Shown piece by piece: positions 6,733-13,636 of a DNA stretch of 23,773 bases (the first letter of the stretch is position 1; every line of letters begins with the position of its first letter). The stretch comes from an uncultured Lachnospiraceae bacterium (GTDB lineage Bacteria > Bacillota > Clostridia > Lachnospirales > Lachnospiraceae): NCBI GenBank assembly GCA_910585395.1, contig CAJUCK010000018.1:2580-26352 (forward strand), in the 5' to 3' direction. The notes below the pieces were generated by a model, which had not been told where the DNA came from, did no database searches, and worked only from the letters and a program-made list of their open reading frames with translations. The translations under genes were made by a program, and so were the position numbers.

Positions 6733-8022
6733 TTACTTTACATGAGGAACTATTTTCTCCTGACCGCCCATATAAGGACGAAGAGCTTTGGGAATCTTTA
6801 CGCTTCCGTCTTCACACAGATTATTTTCCAAAAAGGCAATGAGCATACGAGGCGGCGCCACAACGGTATTATTCAAAGTATGTGCAAAATATTTTCCTTC
6901 TTTTCCTGTCACACGAATCTTTAATCTGCGCGCCTGGGCGTCTCCGAGATTGGAACAGCTTCCTACCTCAAAATATTTCTGCTGGCGCGGAGACCATGCC
7001 TCTACATCAATAGACTTTACTTTCAAATCAGCTAAATCACCGGAACAACATTCCAAAGTCCGCACCGGAATGTCCATGGAACGGAACAAATCTACCGTAT
7101 TCTGCCACAACTTCTCAAACCAGCTCTTAGACTCTTCTGGCTTACAGACTACTATCATTTCCTGTTTCTCAAACTGATGAATGCGGTATACTCCACGCTC
7201 TTCAATACCATGGGCTCCCTTCTCCTTGCGGAAACAGGGAGAATAGCTGGTAAGCGTCTGCGGAAGCTGTTCTTCCTTTAAAATCGTATCAATAAATTTA
7301 CCAATCATAGAATGCTCGCTGGTTCCGATCAAATACAGGTCTTCGCCTTCAATCTTATACATCATGGCATCCATTTCCGCAAAACTCATAACCCCAGTAA
7401 CTACATTGCTGCGAATCATGAAAGGTGGAACACAGTAGGTAAATCCTCTGCCAATCATAAAATCTCTTGCATAAGAAATCACTGCTGAATGAAGCCTTGC
7501 AATATCTCCCATCAAATAGTAAAATCCATTTCCCGCCACTTTTCTGGCACTGTCCAAATCCAATCCCTGAAAACGCTCCATAATTTCAGAATGATAGGGA
7601 ATCTCAAAATCTGGTGTCACTGGCTCTCCATATTTCTGTACCTCTACATTTTCACTGTCATCTTTCCCGATCGGTACGGACGGATCAATGATATTAGGAA
7701 TCGTCATCATAATTTTCGTGACCTTTTCCTGGAGTTCTGTTTCCTGCTGCTCCAATTCTGCCAGACGGCTGGCGCCTGCATTGACCTGAGCCTTCATGGC
7801 TTCTGCTTCATCTCTTCTGCCCTGCCCCATTAAAGCGCCTATCTGTTTAGATAATTTTTTTCTGTCAGCACGCAGTGCATCTGCCTCCTGCTGTGTCTTC
7901 CTTGCCTGTGCGTCCAATTCAATTACCTCGTCTACCAGGGGCAGTTTGCTGTCCTGAAATTTATTCCGGATATTCTGCTTTACCACTTCCGGATTTTCTC
8001 TTAAAAATTTTAAATCAATCAT
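6733..8022 (-). CDS. serS: Seryl-tRNA synthetase, divergent type
   Basis: Class II synthetase charging tRNA-Ser (and tRNA-Sec), 429 residues, full length. Residues 1-110 form the N-terminal tRNA-binding coiled-coil arm. The catalytic domain has the TSE serine site (234-236), motif 2 around FRKEKGAHG to HQFEKQE (264-287) with Arg265, and motif 3 around residues 382-400 with Arg392. Motif 3 reads NNTVVAPPR, unlike the GSGLAVGR form of E. coli and B. subtilis enzymes, and GTSEHS also departs from the common bacterial PTAEV form, so this is a divergent branch. The essential arginines remain. AGGAGG lies six bases before the start. The gene follows the MacB-like permease by only 45 bases with no terminator between, so it may be cotranscribed with the export operon. 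No T-box leader is present. Confidence 0.93.
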   Translation of the reverse strand: MIDLKFLRENPEVVKQNIRNKFQDSKLPLVDEVIELDAQARKTQQEADALRADRKKLSKQIGALMGQGRRDEAEAMKAQVNAGASRLAELEQQETELQEKVTKIMMTIPNIIDPSVPIGKDDSENVEVQKYGEPVTPDFEIPYHSEIMERFQGLDLDSARKVAGNGFYYLMGDIARLHSAVISYARDFMIGRGFTYCVPPFMIRSNVVTGVMSFAEMDAMMYKIEGEDLYLIGTSEHSMIGKFIDTILKEEQLPQTLTSYSPCFRKEKGAHGIEERGVYRIHQFEKQEMIVVCKPEESKSWFEKLWQNTVDLFRSMDIPVRTLECCSGDLADLKVKSIDVEAWSPRQQKYFEVGSCSNLGDAQARRLKIRVTGKEGKYFAHTLNNTVVAPPRMLIAFLENNLCEDGSVKIPKALRPYMGGQEKIVPHVK

Positions 8023-8067
8023 GATTTTCCTCCTGAGATACTCTATAATTTATAATCATCTGCCAGT

Positions 8068-9321
8068 TTATTCATGCCGCAGCGCCTCAATTGGATCCAG
8101 ATTTGCTGCTTTATAGGAAGGCAGAAGCCCAAAAACAATTCCAATAATCATGGAAAATACCACTGCCAGAACTGCTGCCGGTATACTGATTGACACCAGT
8201 GTCCCAGTAACTCTCGAAATTACCTCTGCCAATACAATCCCCACAATTACCCCCACAAGTCCGCCAAGGCTGGTCAGTACTGCCGCTTCTGTCAAAAACT
8301 GCCCCAGTACTTTACCCTTTCGGGCGCCAATCGCTTTCTTGAGACCAATTTCTTGTGTGCGCTCTGTAACAGACACAAGCATAATATTCATTACGCCAAT
8401 ACCACCTACCAAAAGAGAAATTCCGGCAATCCATATCAGCATAGTATTCGTAGATTGTCCCAGCTTCTGCAAATCCTCCGCCTGCTTTAGCAGATCGTCC
8501 GCTTTATATTTCATGGTTTCATCTGTAACAGATAAACTGTTGTTAAGAACTGCTGACGCTTCCTTTCCTGCCACCGTCATATTATCTACACTGTCCAGCT
8601 TAAGCACCAGCGACTGCGGCTCATCATAACCATAGAGCAGAGGCCAGGTGGTATCTGGGACATACACTGCCCCTGTGTTATTTTCTGCATAAGTATAATA
8701 GTCTTCCAAACTGTTGATTACAGGTTCAAATTTCGTAGATTTTGCCACAATGCCGATCACTGTATATGGTTCTCTCTGAATTTCTACTGTCTTTCCCACA
8801 GACTCTTCTCCCTGGAACAAGGTTTCTGATGAGTTCTCATCCAACAGCACTACCTTGCGGAATTTTTTAAAGTCAGATTCTGTAAATCCCCGTCCCTGTC
8901 TGATAATAAAGTTACAGGCGTTCAGATAATTCTGGTCGATTCCATAAATCTTTCCACCAGACAGACCTGTATTTTTATAATATATCACATTATAGGCGTC
9001 TCTTGAAGTATAAAGAGCCGCCCCCTCCACATGATTTAAGTCCAGCATTTCTGCCCGGGTCTCTTCTGAGATAACTGGAACCCCGTCAGGAATCCCATTA
9101 TATTCCATCTCATAAGTATTATCTCCCTGATAGAGCCGTATATTCACTGTATTCTCTCCCGAACCGATAAGATTTTCCTTAATCTGCTCGTTGGTTCCTT
9201 TGATCGTTGAAACAATCGCTATAATTGCAGCAATACCGATGATAATACCCAGCATGGTGAGAAAGGAACGCATTTTATGTGACCACAGTCCCTGAAAAGA
9301 CAGTCTAATATTTTCTAACAT
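8068..9321 (-). CDS. MacB/FtsX-type ABC transporter permease
   Basis: 417 residues from ATG 9321, chosen because GGAGG sits five bases upstream; the ATG at 9333 contains that site. Layout: first membrane helix about 18-38, a large extracytoplasmic MacB-type domain about 40-265, then three C-terminal helices beginning NTMLIWIAGISLLVGG, with the conserved cytoplasmic stretch SVTERTQEIGLKKAIGAR and ending in PIEALRHE. This is the canonical MacB architecture without a fused ATPase. MacB systems are mechanotransmission exporters for peptides, macrolides or lipoproteins rather than classical channels. It is the fourth gene of the export operon, 29 bases after adaptor 2, and must use the ATPase encoded at 10918-11784. 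Cargo unknown. Confidence 0.93.
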   Translation of the reverse strand: MLENIRLSFQGLWSHKMRSFLTMLGIIIGIAAIIAIVSTIKGTNEQIKENLIGSGENTVNIRLYQGDNTYEMEYNGIPDGVPVISEETRAEMLDLNHVEGAALYTSRDAYNVIYYKNTGLSGGKIYGIDQNYLNACNFIIRQGRGFTESDFKKFRKVVLLDENSSETLFQGEESVGKTVEIQREPYTVIGIVAKSTKFEPVINSLEDYYTYAENNTGAVYVPDTTWPLLYGYDEPQSLVLKLDSVDNMTVAGKEASAVLNNSLSVTDETMKYKADDLLKQAEDLQKLGQSTNTMLIWIAGISLLVGGIGVMNIMLVSVTERTQEIGLKKAIGARKGKVLGQFLTEAAVLTSLGGLVGVIVGIVLAEVISRVTGTLVSISIPAAVLAVVFSMIIGIVFGLLPSYKAANLDPIEALRHE

Positions 9322-9350
9322 AGTTTCCTCCATTCTGTGTGTGTCTTAAT

Positions 9351-10925
9351 TTATTCAGTCTCTTTCACTTTTACGCCTTCCTTTGCTGCTTTTCCATAAG
9401 GAAATGCAATTCGGTCTTCCATGGTTAGACCTGTTTGAATTTCCACTGACTGCCAGAGAGTTTTCCCTGTCTTAACATACTGCTTCACCAAACGGTTATT
9501 TTCGTCTGCTTTCAATACATACTTTTTGCCGTCTTCTTCTCTGATATATGCTCTCTCAATATATATTTTGTCCTGCCGGTTTTCACCCATAGCAGCTGTC
9601 ATCGTCAAGTCTACATACTCTCCATTTCTCAGCCCTTCCGTATCTTCTATATAGGCGGTATATGGATAATATGATACATTTGGGTTACCCTCACCCCAGG
9701 CATTGCTGTTTTCCTCTGGATATTGAGAAATCTCTGTAATTGTCGCTTCAAAGCTCTTGCCGCTCTCCCAGGAATTCGCATATACCGTCTGCCCAACCTT
9801 AATTTCTCCTAACTGAAGTTCACTTAAAGCTCCGCTGACATATAATCCCTCAGACCCTGCTACCGTGAGAAAGGGGGAACCATCTGTAGGAAGATTATCC
9901 TGTTCGCCCAGATTCTTTATCACTCCATTAATCTCAGCCTTTACCACGCCATCATTGGAGACCTTTTTCATCTGCTCCAGTTCCAGTTCTTCCTTTCGCT
10001 TCTGCAGATCCAAATCTCGAATTTCCTGCTCTTTCTCCTTAATCATCTTGGAGAGCTCTTCTGATGTGTATCCTTCTGGTTCTTCTGGCTCCGGAATTTC
10101 TGGCACTTCCGGCTCTGGTACTTCCGGCTCTTCTGGCTCTTCTATCTCTATAAGCTGAGACTTTGTCTTAACGGACCAGCGCGAATCCTGCGCCATCTGG
10201 GGAAATCCATTATCCCCGCCAATTTCCCATGCGCTGAGCAGCCGCTCTGTCAATTTATTATCTTTATGAATTTCGAGGCTCACATAAATCGGTCTTTTCT
10301 TATTGGCTGAAAGATCATTGATAAATTCTCCAAGCACATAGCATTCCGGCGTACACAGATACACATAGGGATCCTCTTCTGTCCCCTTTCCATCATTGGG
10401 TGTTGCACCTTTCTGAATAAAGTTATAGGCTTCACCTGTTCTCTCTGGAGGCTCTGGCGTCTCTGGAGGCTCTGGCGTCTCTGGGATCACTGGCTCAGGA
10501 GGCGCTACAGGTCTGGGGGATACTGGCTTGGTTTTTTTCAGCTTCTCCAATTGCTTTTTCGCTGCTTCTATTTTACTGTTGCTGGTAGAAACATCCAGCT
10601 CCTTCATTTCCAATTCCAGCTGAGAAAGAGTCATGTCATAGGAAATCAGCGGATCTCCTGCTGCCACCGTTTGTCCCTCTTCCACAAATACTTCTATAAT
10701 CTTCTTATCTTCCAAGGCATATACTTCCTGAGAAAAATCATTTGTAAGAATTCCTGAACTGCTCGTTCCATTTTCTCCAAAATAAGAATTAAGATTTGAC
10801 ACAAGCTGGGTCTCCGCTGTGAGATTGTTATTCTGATAATTCCGGTATGCCGTAATTCCTCCAAAGATACCTGCACCTGCAATAGCCAGAGATACTACGG
10901 TAATAATTATTACTTTTTTACTCAT
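9351..10925 (-). CDS. Membrane-fusion (HlyD/MacA-like) adaptor 2 with inserted tip domain
   Basis: 524 residues from ATG 10925, which has AGGGAGG six bases upstream and overlaps the ATPase gene by eight bases. Residues 4-25 are a membrane anchor. A lipoyl-like half EVFVEEGQTVAAGDPL precedes coiled-coil helix 1 (about 97-133). The return helix (about 286-321, rich in Glu/Lys) leads to the second lipoyl half and the beta-barrel part. Between the helices, where MacA has a short turn, lie a Pro/Glu linker (134-162), an extra domain of about 100 residues (163-261) with the cysteine pair LCTPEC, and a second Pro/Glu linker (262-284). The extra domain includes GKGTEEDPYV, resembling motifs at the start of some extracellular beta domains; I do not recognise a family. 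The adaptor is paralogous to adaptor 1. Typical MacA proteins are much shorter. Confidence 0.88.
   Translation of the reverse strand: MSKKVIIITVVSLAIAGAGIFGGITAYRNYQNNNLTAETQLVSNLNSYFGENGTSSSGILTNDFSQEVYALEDKKIIEVFVEEGQTVAAGDPLISYDMTLSQLELEMKELDVSTSNSKIEAAKKQLEKLKKTKPVSPRPVAPPEPVIPETPEPPETPEPPERTGEAYNFIQKGATPNDGKGTEEDPYVYLCTPECYVLGEFINDLSANKKRPIYVSLEIHKDNKLTERLLSAWEIGGDNGFPQMAQDSRWSVKTKSQLIEIEEPEEPEVPEPEVPEIPEPEEPEGYTSEELSKMIKEKEQEIRDLDLQKRKEELELEQMKKVSNDGVVKAEINGVIKNLGEQDNLPTDGSPFLTVAGSEGLYVSGALSELQLGEIKVGQTVYANSWESGKSFEATITEISQYPEENSNAWGEGNPNVSYYPYTAYIEDTEGLRNGEYVDLTMTAAMGENRQDKIYIERAYIREEDGKKYVLKADENNRLVKQYVKTGKTLWQSVEIQTGLTMEDRIAFPYGKAAKEGVKVKETE
10443..10478 (-). repeat. 18-bp tandem repeat in adaptor 2 linker
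   Basis: Two exact copies of CTCTGGAGGCTCTGGCGT (10443-10460, 10461-10478) plus a partial third, encoding Pro/Glu-rich sequence (PEPPET). The unit length is a multiple of three, so copy changes keep the frame. Confidence 0.85.
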
Positions 10926-11784
10926 TCTCTGCCTCCCTGCTGTCTTCTTCCACCGTCTCATCCATGCCATCTTCCGGCTGGCTGGTTTCTTCTACCGTCT
11001 CATCCATGCCATCCTCTGGCTGGCTGGTTTCTTCCGCCGCTTCATCCATGCCATCCTCTGGCTGGCTGGTTTCTTCCACTCTTATCGCATCTGCATCATT
11101 TTCCAGCTGATTCTTCTCCCCTTCTGTAATCATTCCATCAATAATATTCACAATCCTTTTCGCCTTTGAAGCAATATTTCTGTCATGGGTAATCATAACT
11201 ATCGTGACGCCTTCGTCATTGAGCTGCTGAAACAGCTCCATGATCTGCTGCCCAGACTTAGAATCCAAGGCTCCTGTCGGCTCATCGGCAAGCAGGATCT
11301 TGGGATTATTTACCATTGCCCGGGCAATCGCCACTCTCTGTTTCTGTCCTCCAGACAACTGAGTAGGCTTAAACGTCACACGGTCTCCCAGCCCTACACG
11401 CTCCAATGCCTTCAAAGCCCTCTCTCTGCGCTCCTTTTTCTTGACGCCGGCATAACTCAAAGGCAGCGCAACATTCTCCAATGCTGACTGCCTGGAAAGG
11501 AGCTGGAAACTCTGAAACACAAATCCAATACTGCGAAGTCTTAAATCCGACATTTCCCTGTCCTTGCACTGCAAAACGTCCTCTCCGGCAAGCAGATATG
11601 TTCCAGAAGTGGGACGGTCCAGACATCCGATTATATTCATCAGCGTAGTTTTTCCAGAACCAGAAGGTCCCATAACTGCCACATATTCCCCTTCCTCAAC
11701 CTGAAGGGAAACATCTTTTAATACTGGAACTACCAGCTTATCCTGCTGGTAATCCTTATATATATTCTGTAAATCTAATATCAT
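10918..11784 (-). CDS. MacB/LolD-type ABC ATPase with acidic repeat tail
   Basis: 288 residues. The ATPase core (1 to about 222) has Walker A GPSGSGKTT (39-47), Q-loop VFQSFQ, signature LSGGQKQR (143-150), Walker B ILLADEP with the LolD/MacB-type ADEPTGALDSKSG, and switch His200. After the normal end of the domain comes an acidic tail (about 223-288) with three copies of EETSQPEDGMDE plus two variable residues (237-278). Such a tail is not part of the usual family plan. The start at 11784 follows adaptor 1 by 21 bases with GGAGGG upstream; the end overlaps adaptor 2. It powers the MacB-like permease at 8068-9321, since no other ATPase lies in the operon. Confidence 0.93.
   Translation of the reverse strand: MILDLQNIYKDYQQDKLVVPVLKDVSLQVEEGEYVAVMGPSGSGKTTLMNIIGCLDRPTSGTYLLAGEDVLQCKDREMSDLRLRSIGFVFQSFQLLSRQSALENVALPLSYAGVKKKERRERALKALERVGLGDRVTFKPTQLSGGQKQRVAIARAMVNNPKILLADEPTGALDSKSGQQIMELFQQLNDEGVTIVMITHDRNIASKAKRIVNIIDGMITEGEKNQLENDADAIRVEETSQPEDGMDEAAEETSQPEDGMDETVEETSQPEDGMDETVEEDSREAENE
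10951..11076 (-). repeat. 42-bp tandem repeat, three copies, in ATPase tail
   Basis: Three consecutive 42-bp units (10951-10992, 10993-11034, 11035-11076), nearly identical, each encoding 14 residues of EETSQPEDGMDE(A/T)(A/V). The in-frame unit could expand or contract by slippage or recombination. Confidence 0.92.
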
Positions 11785-11805
11785 AGCTGTTCTTCCCTCC
11801 GGCTT

Positions 11806-13302
11806 CTATTGTAAGAATTTTCCTCCGATGATATTCCCCAGGCTCTCATCTCCTCCTGATGTATCCTCTTTTTGTCTAAAAACTTCTTCACCTCCAGAAA
11901 TCTCATCATCGACTCCTTCTTCGATATCAAAATCTTCTGCCGGCATTTCTTCATCACTCTGAACTTCTCCCTCGTCAAGCATCTCCCCATCTGTTATTTC
12001 TCCGTCTGTCATTTCATCGTCTGTCATTTCTCCGTCTGTCATTTCATCATCTATCATTTCTCCGTCTTCAGCTTCTCCGCCTTCTGCGCCTTCTGGATTA
12101 TACAAAGGAGAGTTATAATCTACTTCTTCTGCATTGGTAACCGCTGTCACTCCTTCATACAGCCCTTCCATAGGAAATGCAATAAGATCTTCTTCCGTAA
12201 GCCCTGATAAGATCTCATATTGTCCCATATTTTCATCGTATTCACCTAATTCCACAATACGTTTTTCCAACTTGTTTTTGGCGTCTGCAGTCCAGACATA
12301 GGACGTCTCTTCTTCCTGAACAATATATCCCTCAAACAGCCAGATTCCCTCTTTTTCCGTTGTCTGTCCCTGGTCCAGTTCAATAAACAGATGTTGTCCC
12401 ATCATTAATCCATCTGTAGAATCCAGCGTCACATAGAAGGGATATTTTGTCGCTTTTTCCATACTGCTTTCAGATTCATAATATACTCCGTTTTCTCCGT
12501 TATTATTTGACGCCTCATTCTGTGTATCTATCTTTGTAATTGTTCCTGTCCAGGTCTGCTCTTCATCTACTCTGGAACGCAGAATAACAGACTGTTCCTC
12601 TGACAGCATCTGTACGTTTGTCTCACTCACTGTTCCTTTTATTCGAAAATCTCCTACTGCAAGCACCGTCATATAAGATGTGTCTTCACCCATCATCATA
12701 TCGTTGCTGGAATTATTAATAGACTTTACAACACCTGCAAGCTTGCTGGTCACCACTGCGTTGTCAATGGTCTGCTGTTTCTTTTCCATCTCGGCTTTCT
12801 TACTCTCAATGTTGTATTCTGTCTGTTTGATACTGTTCTCTTTCTCCTGTATATCTGCCGTATATTGGTATTTTTCATCAGAAGATGCAGAATTCCGCTC
12901 TTTGGTGAGCTGGCTGATCTGAGCCTGAGCGTCTGTAATCTCATTCTGCATACCCTCTAAATCCAGCTCTGCCTGCCTTAATTCTGCCTTTACGTCTTCC
13001 ATATCGTACTCAAACAGAGGATCTCCCTCTTCCACCATATCGCCTTCTTCCACAAAGACTTCTTTGATCTCACGTTCTGTTTCCTTATTCACCTTCCAGC
13101 TTTCCTGAGCCTCCACGACCCCAGAATACCGGTTCTGCACCCCAGAGGCAGAAGTTGTAAGCGAAGCAACACTCTCCACATAGACTTTATCCGCGCTGCT
13201 GCCATTGCCGTTTCCTTTTAATAAATACCATGCACCTCCACCCGCAGCCGCTGCAATCACCACAGCGGCGGCGATGATAATGCCAATTTTCTTTTTATTC
13301 AT
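11806..13302 (-). CDS. Membrane-fusion (MacA/HlyD-like) adaptor 1 with acidic tail
   Basis: 498 residues from ATG 13302, chosen because GGAGG lies five bases upstream; earlier in-frame ATGs contain or precede that site. Residues 2-27 hold a basic start and an Ala-rich membrane anchor. The lipoyl half EVFVEEGDMVEEGDPL is followed by a coiled-coil hairpin (about 101-181), the second lipoyl half, a beta-barrel region and a C-terminal membrane-proximal domain ending near residue 400. Then comes an acidic, low-complexity tail (about 403-487) with five-residue units such as DGEMT/DDEMT. It is the first gene of the operon adaptor 1 - ATPase - adaptor 2 - permease. In Gram-positives such adaptors work without an outer-membrane TolC and face the cell wall. 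It shares lipoyl and C-terminal motifs with adaptor 2, suggesting gene duplication. Confidence 0.9.
   Translation of the reverse strand: MNKKKIGIIIAAAVVIAAAAGGGAWYLLKGNGNGSSADKVYVESVASLTTSASGVQNRYSGVVEAQESWKVNKETEREIKEVFVEEGDMVEEGDPLFEYDMEDVKAELRQAELDLEGMQNEITDAQAQISQLTKERNSASSDEKYQYTADIQEKENSIKQTEYNIESKKAEMEKKQQTIDNAVVTSKLAGVVKSINNSSNDMMMGEDTSYMTVLAVGDFRIKGTVSETNVQMLSEEQSVILRSRVDEEQTWTGTITKIDTQNEASNNNGENGVYYESESSMEKATKYPFYVTLDSTDGLMMGQHLFIELDQGQTTEKEGIWLFEGYIVQEEETSYVWTADAKNKLEKRIVELGEYDENMGQYEILSGLTEEDLIAFPMEGLYEGVTAVTNAEEVDYNSPLYNPEGAEGGEAEDGEMIDDEMTDGEMTDDEMTDGEITDGEMLDEGEVQSDEEMPAEDFDIEEGVDDEISGGEEVFRQKEDTSGGDESLGNIIGGKFLQ
11999..12058 (-). repeat. 15-bp tandem repeat in adaptor 1 tail
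   Basis: Four 15-bp units alternate between TCTCCGTCTGTCATT and TCATCGTCTGTCATT-like forms (11999-12013, 12014-12028, 12029-12043, 12044-12058), with degenerate units on both sides. They encode the DGEMT/DDEMT series. The alternation implies a 30-bp higher-order unit. Confidence 0.88.
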
Positions 13303-13384
13303 CATTTCCTCCATTCTGTGCGTTTTTAGCACAAACAGGCAGTTCTTGAGAGAACGCACAATTTCATTCTCTCTTATCCTCCTG

Positions 13385-13413
13385 ATCTTATCATATACCC
13401 TAACATCTCACAA
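13385..13413 (-). promoter_or_regulatory. Promoter of the export operon
   Basis: Minus-strand TTGTGA (13408-13413), a 17-base spacer and TAAGAT (13385-13390). The -10 box lies about 83 bases before the adaptor 1 start. Imperfect direct repeats containing AGATG, 11 bases apart, lie at and above the -35 box and could bind a response regulator, but this is weak. Confidence 0.5.
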
Positions 13414-13497
13414 TCATCTTAACACAAATCACTCATAATTCCCAACGAAATTTATTAATATTTTCTTAAATAGAAGATTACAGACATTTCCACGACA

Positions 13498-13521
13498 AAA
13501 TTCAACTTTTGGCTTGAATTT
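13498..13521. promoter_or_regulatory. Candidate operator palindrome
   Basis: Perfect 8-bp inverted repeat AAATTCAA/TTGAATTT with an 8-base spacer. The right arm contains the -35 hexamer of the chemoreceptor promoter, so a bound dimeric repressor would block it. The regulator is not in this window. Confidence 0.45.
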
Positions 13522-13542
13522 CAATGTTATTTTCTGTAAACT
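13514..13542 (+). promoter_or_regulatory. Promoter of the chemoreceptor gene
   Basis: TTGAAT (13514-13519), 17-base spacer, TAAACT (13537-13542). It resembles a sigma-A promoter rather than the sigma-28 motility type often used for chemotaxis genes. It predicts an untranslated leader of about 88 bases. Confidence 0.6.
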
Positions 13543-13560
13543 AGAAACATACAATTACAC

Positions 13561-13611
13561 CATACTTTTCAGCTGGTTGAAATTCCTGCATCTTTCAACA
13601 GAAGAAGTATG
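13561..13611 (+). promoter_or_regulatory. Leader hairpin of the chemoreceptor mRNA
   Basis: Interrupted long stem: CATACTT/AAGTATG (13561-13567 with 13605-13611), TTC/GAA, then GTTGAAA/TTTCAAC (13576-13582 with 13593-13599) around a 10-base loop. It ends about 12 bases before the ribosome binding site. No T run follows, so it is not a terminator; it may affect stability or translation. Confidence 0.45.
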
Positions 13612-13636
13612 TTTGTGAAAACCTGGAGGAAAAAAT

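Larger units (their letters stand above)
13303..13636. other. Divergent control region between export operon and chemoreceptor
   Basis: 334 bases without a gene. It holds one promoter per direction, a palindrome on the -35 box of the chemoreceptor promoter, and a leader hairpin, each listed separately. The stretch 13414-13497 between the promoters is AT-rich and I see nothing further in it. Confidence 0.7.

Noticed and set aside
8023..8067. T-box or tRNA-sensing leader before serS
   Set aside because: The gap is only 45 bases and contains just a ribosome binding site and AT-rich sequence.
8150..8629. 159-codon open frame on the plus strand
   Set aside because: Antisense shadow of the MacB-like permease, rich in Ser/Thr/Ile as expected from the reversed hydrophobic codons.
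9865..10158. Plus-strand frame with Ser/Gly repeats
   Set aside because: It is the reverse reading of the Glu/Pro linker and coiled coil of adaptor 2; its repeats are a by-product.
10951..11076. Tandem repeats as a possible CRISPR array
   Set aside because: Units are contiguous 42-bp copies with no spacers and lie in frame inside the ATPase gene.
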